Positions 13,367-13,929 of a DNA stretch of 13,929 nucleotides are shown here, piece by piece. The position numbers and the translations under genes are program-made. How positions within the stretch are numbered: the first letter of the stretch is position 1; every line of letters begins with the position of its first letter. The stretch spans positions 1 to 13,929 of the forward strand of contig JANQOD010000111.1 of NCBI GenBank assembly GCA_028289745.1, written 5' to 3'. The notes beneath the pieces are model-generated. The model was not told the origin of the DNA and searched no databases. It saw nothing but the letters and a program-made list of their open reading frames with translations. The stretch is from Allomuricauda sp. Its GTDB lineage: Bacteria > Bacteroidota > Bacteroidia > Flavobacteriales > Flavobacteriaceae.

Positions 13367-13929
13367 CTACCCCAACCCCACATCTAAGGTCATCATGATA
13401 ATGAAACCCCCGATGAAGCCCATGGTGGCCACATCGGTGTATTTGTCACGCTGGGTTTCTGGGACCACTTCTTCGACCACCACAAAAATCATCGCTCCTG
13501 CGGCAAACGCCAGGGCATAGGGTAAAATGGGCTCAAAGGTCAGCACGGCCCAGGCCCCCAATACCCCTGCCATGGGTTCTACAATGGCAGAGGCTTGCCC
13601 ATACGACCAACTTTTAAAGCGGCTCAGCCCTTGTCGCCGCATCGGTACGGCCACGGCAAAGCCCTCTGGAAAATTTTGCAATCCGATTCCCAAGGCCAGG
13701 GCCACAGCACCTCCAATGGTGGCCCCTTCAAAACCTGAAGCCACGCCCCCGAACAAAACACCTACGGCCAGACCTTCGGGAATATTGTGAAGGGTGATGG
13801 CGAGAACAAGTAATGTAGTACGGTGCCATGGGGTCTTTACCCCTTCGGCCTCGTCTATTTTAAAGTTGATATGTAAATGCGGAAGTACCTTGTCTAAACC
13901 ATAGATAAACAAGGCGCCCAATAAAAACC
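13367..13929 (-). CDS. ZIP-family metal transporter, GufA type, 5' end cut by window
   Basis: The minus-strand frame runs from the right edge (no start codon of its own required in the window; upstream codons stay open to base 13929) to a stop at 13367-13369, giving about 187 residues of the C-terminal part. Conserved metal-site motifs are HNIPEGLAVG in one membrane helix and QNFPEGFAVAVPMR in the next, the GufA-subfamily form of the ZIP signature. EEVVPETQRDKYTD follows in a loop, then a final hydrophobic helix ending MMTLDVGLG. The preceding segment (FKIDEAEGVKTPWHR) is the variable hydrophilic loop. ZIP proteins bring zinc or other divalent metals into the cytoplasm; metal specificity cannot be read here. 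The gene is convergent with the 12511 gene, separated by 73 bases. The TTG near 13921 is not a believable start. Confidence 0.93.
   Translation of the reverse strand, partial: FLLGALFIYGLDKVLPHLHINFKIDEAEGVKTPWHRTTLLVLAITLHNIPEGLAVGVLFGGVASGFEGATIGGAVALALGIGLQNFPEGFAVAVPMRRQGLSRFKSWSYGQASAIVEPMAGVLGAWAVLTFEPILPYALAFAAGAMIFVVVEEVVPETQRDKYTDVATMGFIGGFIIMMTLDVGLG

Overview
The window looks like chromosomal DNA from a marine-type member of the Flavobacteriaceae (Bacteroidota). The reasons are the A-rich leaders without clear Shine-Dalgarno sites, TAnnTTTG-like -7 boxes, a DUF6090-type protein, a seven-helix membrane AraC-type regulator, several lipoproteins with short lipoboxes, and a palindromic intergenic repeat with GTCATTTCGA ends of the kind seen in this family. 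No genus can be named from sequence alone. I see no tRNA, rRNA, CRISPR array, transposase or phage gene, and no gene-free stretch longer than 300 bases.

Layout, left to right. (1) A leftward S9-family peptidase, cut by the window edge, starts near 594-600 and is divergent from (2) a rightward group at 711-3391: a DUF6090-like membrane protein, an SDR oxidoreductase and a 7-TM AraC-type regulator, with gaps of 6 and 14 bp. (3) A Tat-exported, probably lipid-anchored flavin amine oxidase (3488-4678). (4) A 100-bp inverted-repeat element (4692-4791). (5) A small helical protein translationally coupled to a cytoplasmic AraC regulator (4805-6198). (6) A lipoprotein with two NTF2-like domains fused to an alpha/beta hydrolase (6327-8246), preceded by a 21-bp-period direct repeat that looks like an AraC-type operator, and followed by a strong terminator. 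(7) An exported beta-propeller protein (8346-10262). (8) A DUF6597/AraC-type regulator, a ferric-reductase-like membrane flavocytochrome and a duplicated-domain lipoprotein in tight order (10412-13293). (9) A leftward GufA-type ZIP metal transporter, cut by the right edge.

How they may work together: the window has three regulatory units, each an AraC-type regulator beside envelope enzymes. These are the membrane regulator with SDR and amine oxidase, the cytoplasmic regulator with the NTF2/hydrolase lipoprotein, and the DUF6597 regulator with the membrane oxidoreductase and MIase-like lipoprotein. The most testable new points are the candidate operator at 6217-6253, the nested hairpins directly before the oxidoreductase start at 11199, the unusual NTF2-NTF2-hydrolase fusion with a Gln where the catalytic His is expected, and the oxidoreductase/duplicated-lipoprotein pair. 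Substrates of all the enzymes are unknown from this sequence.
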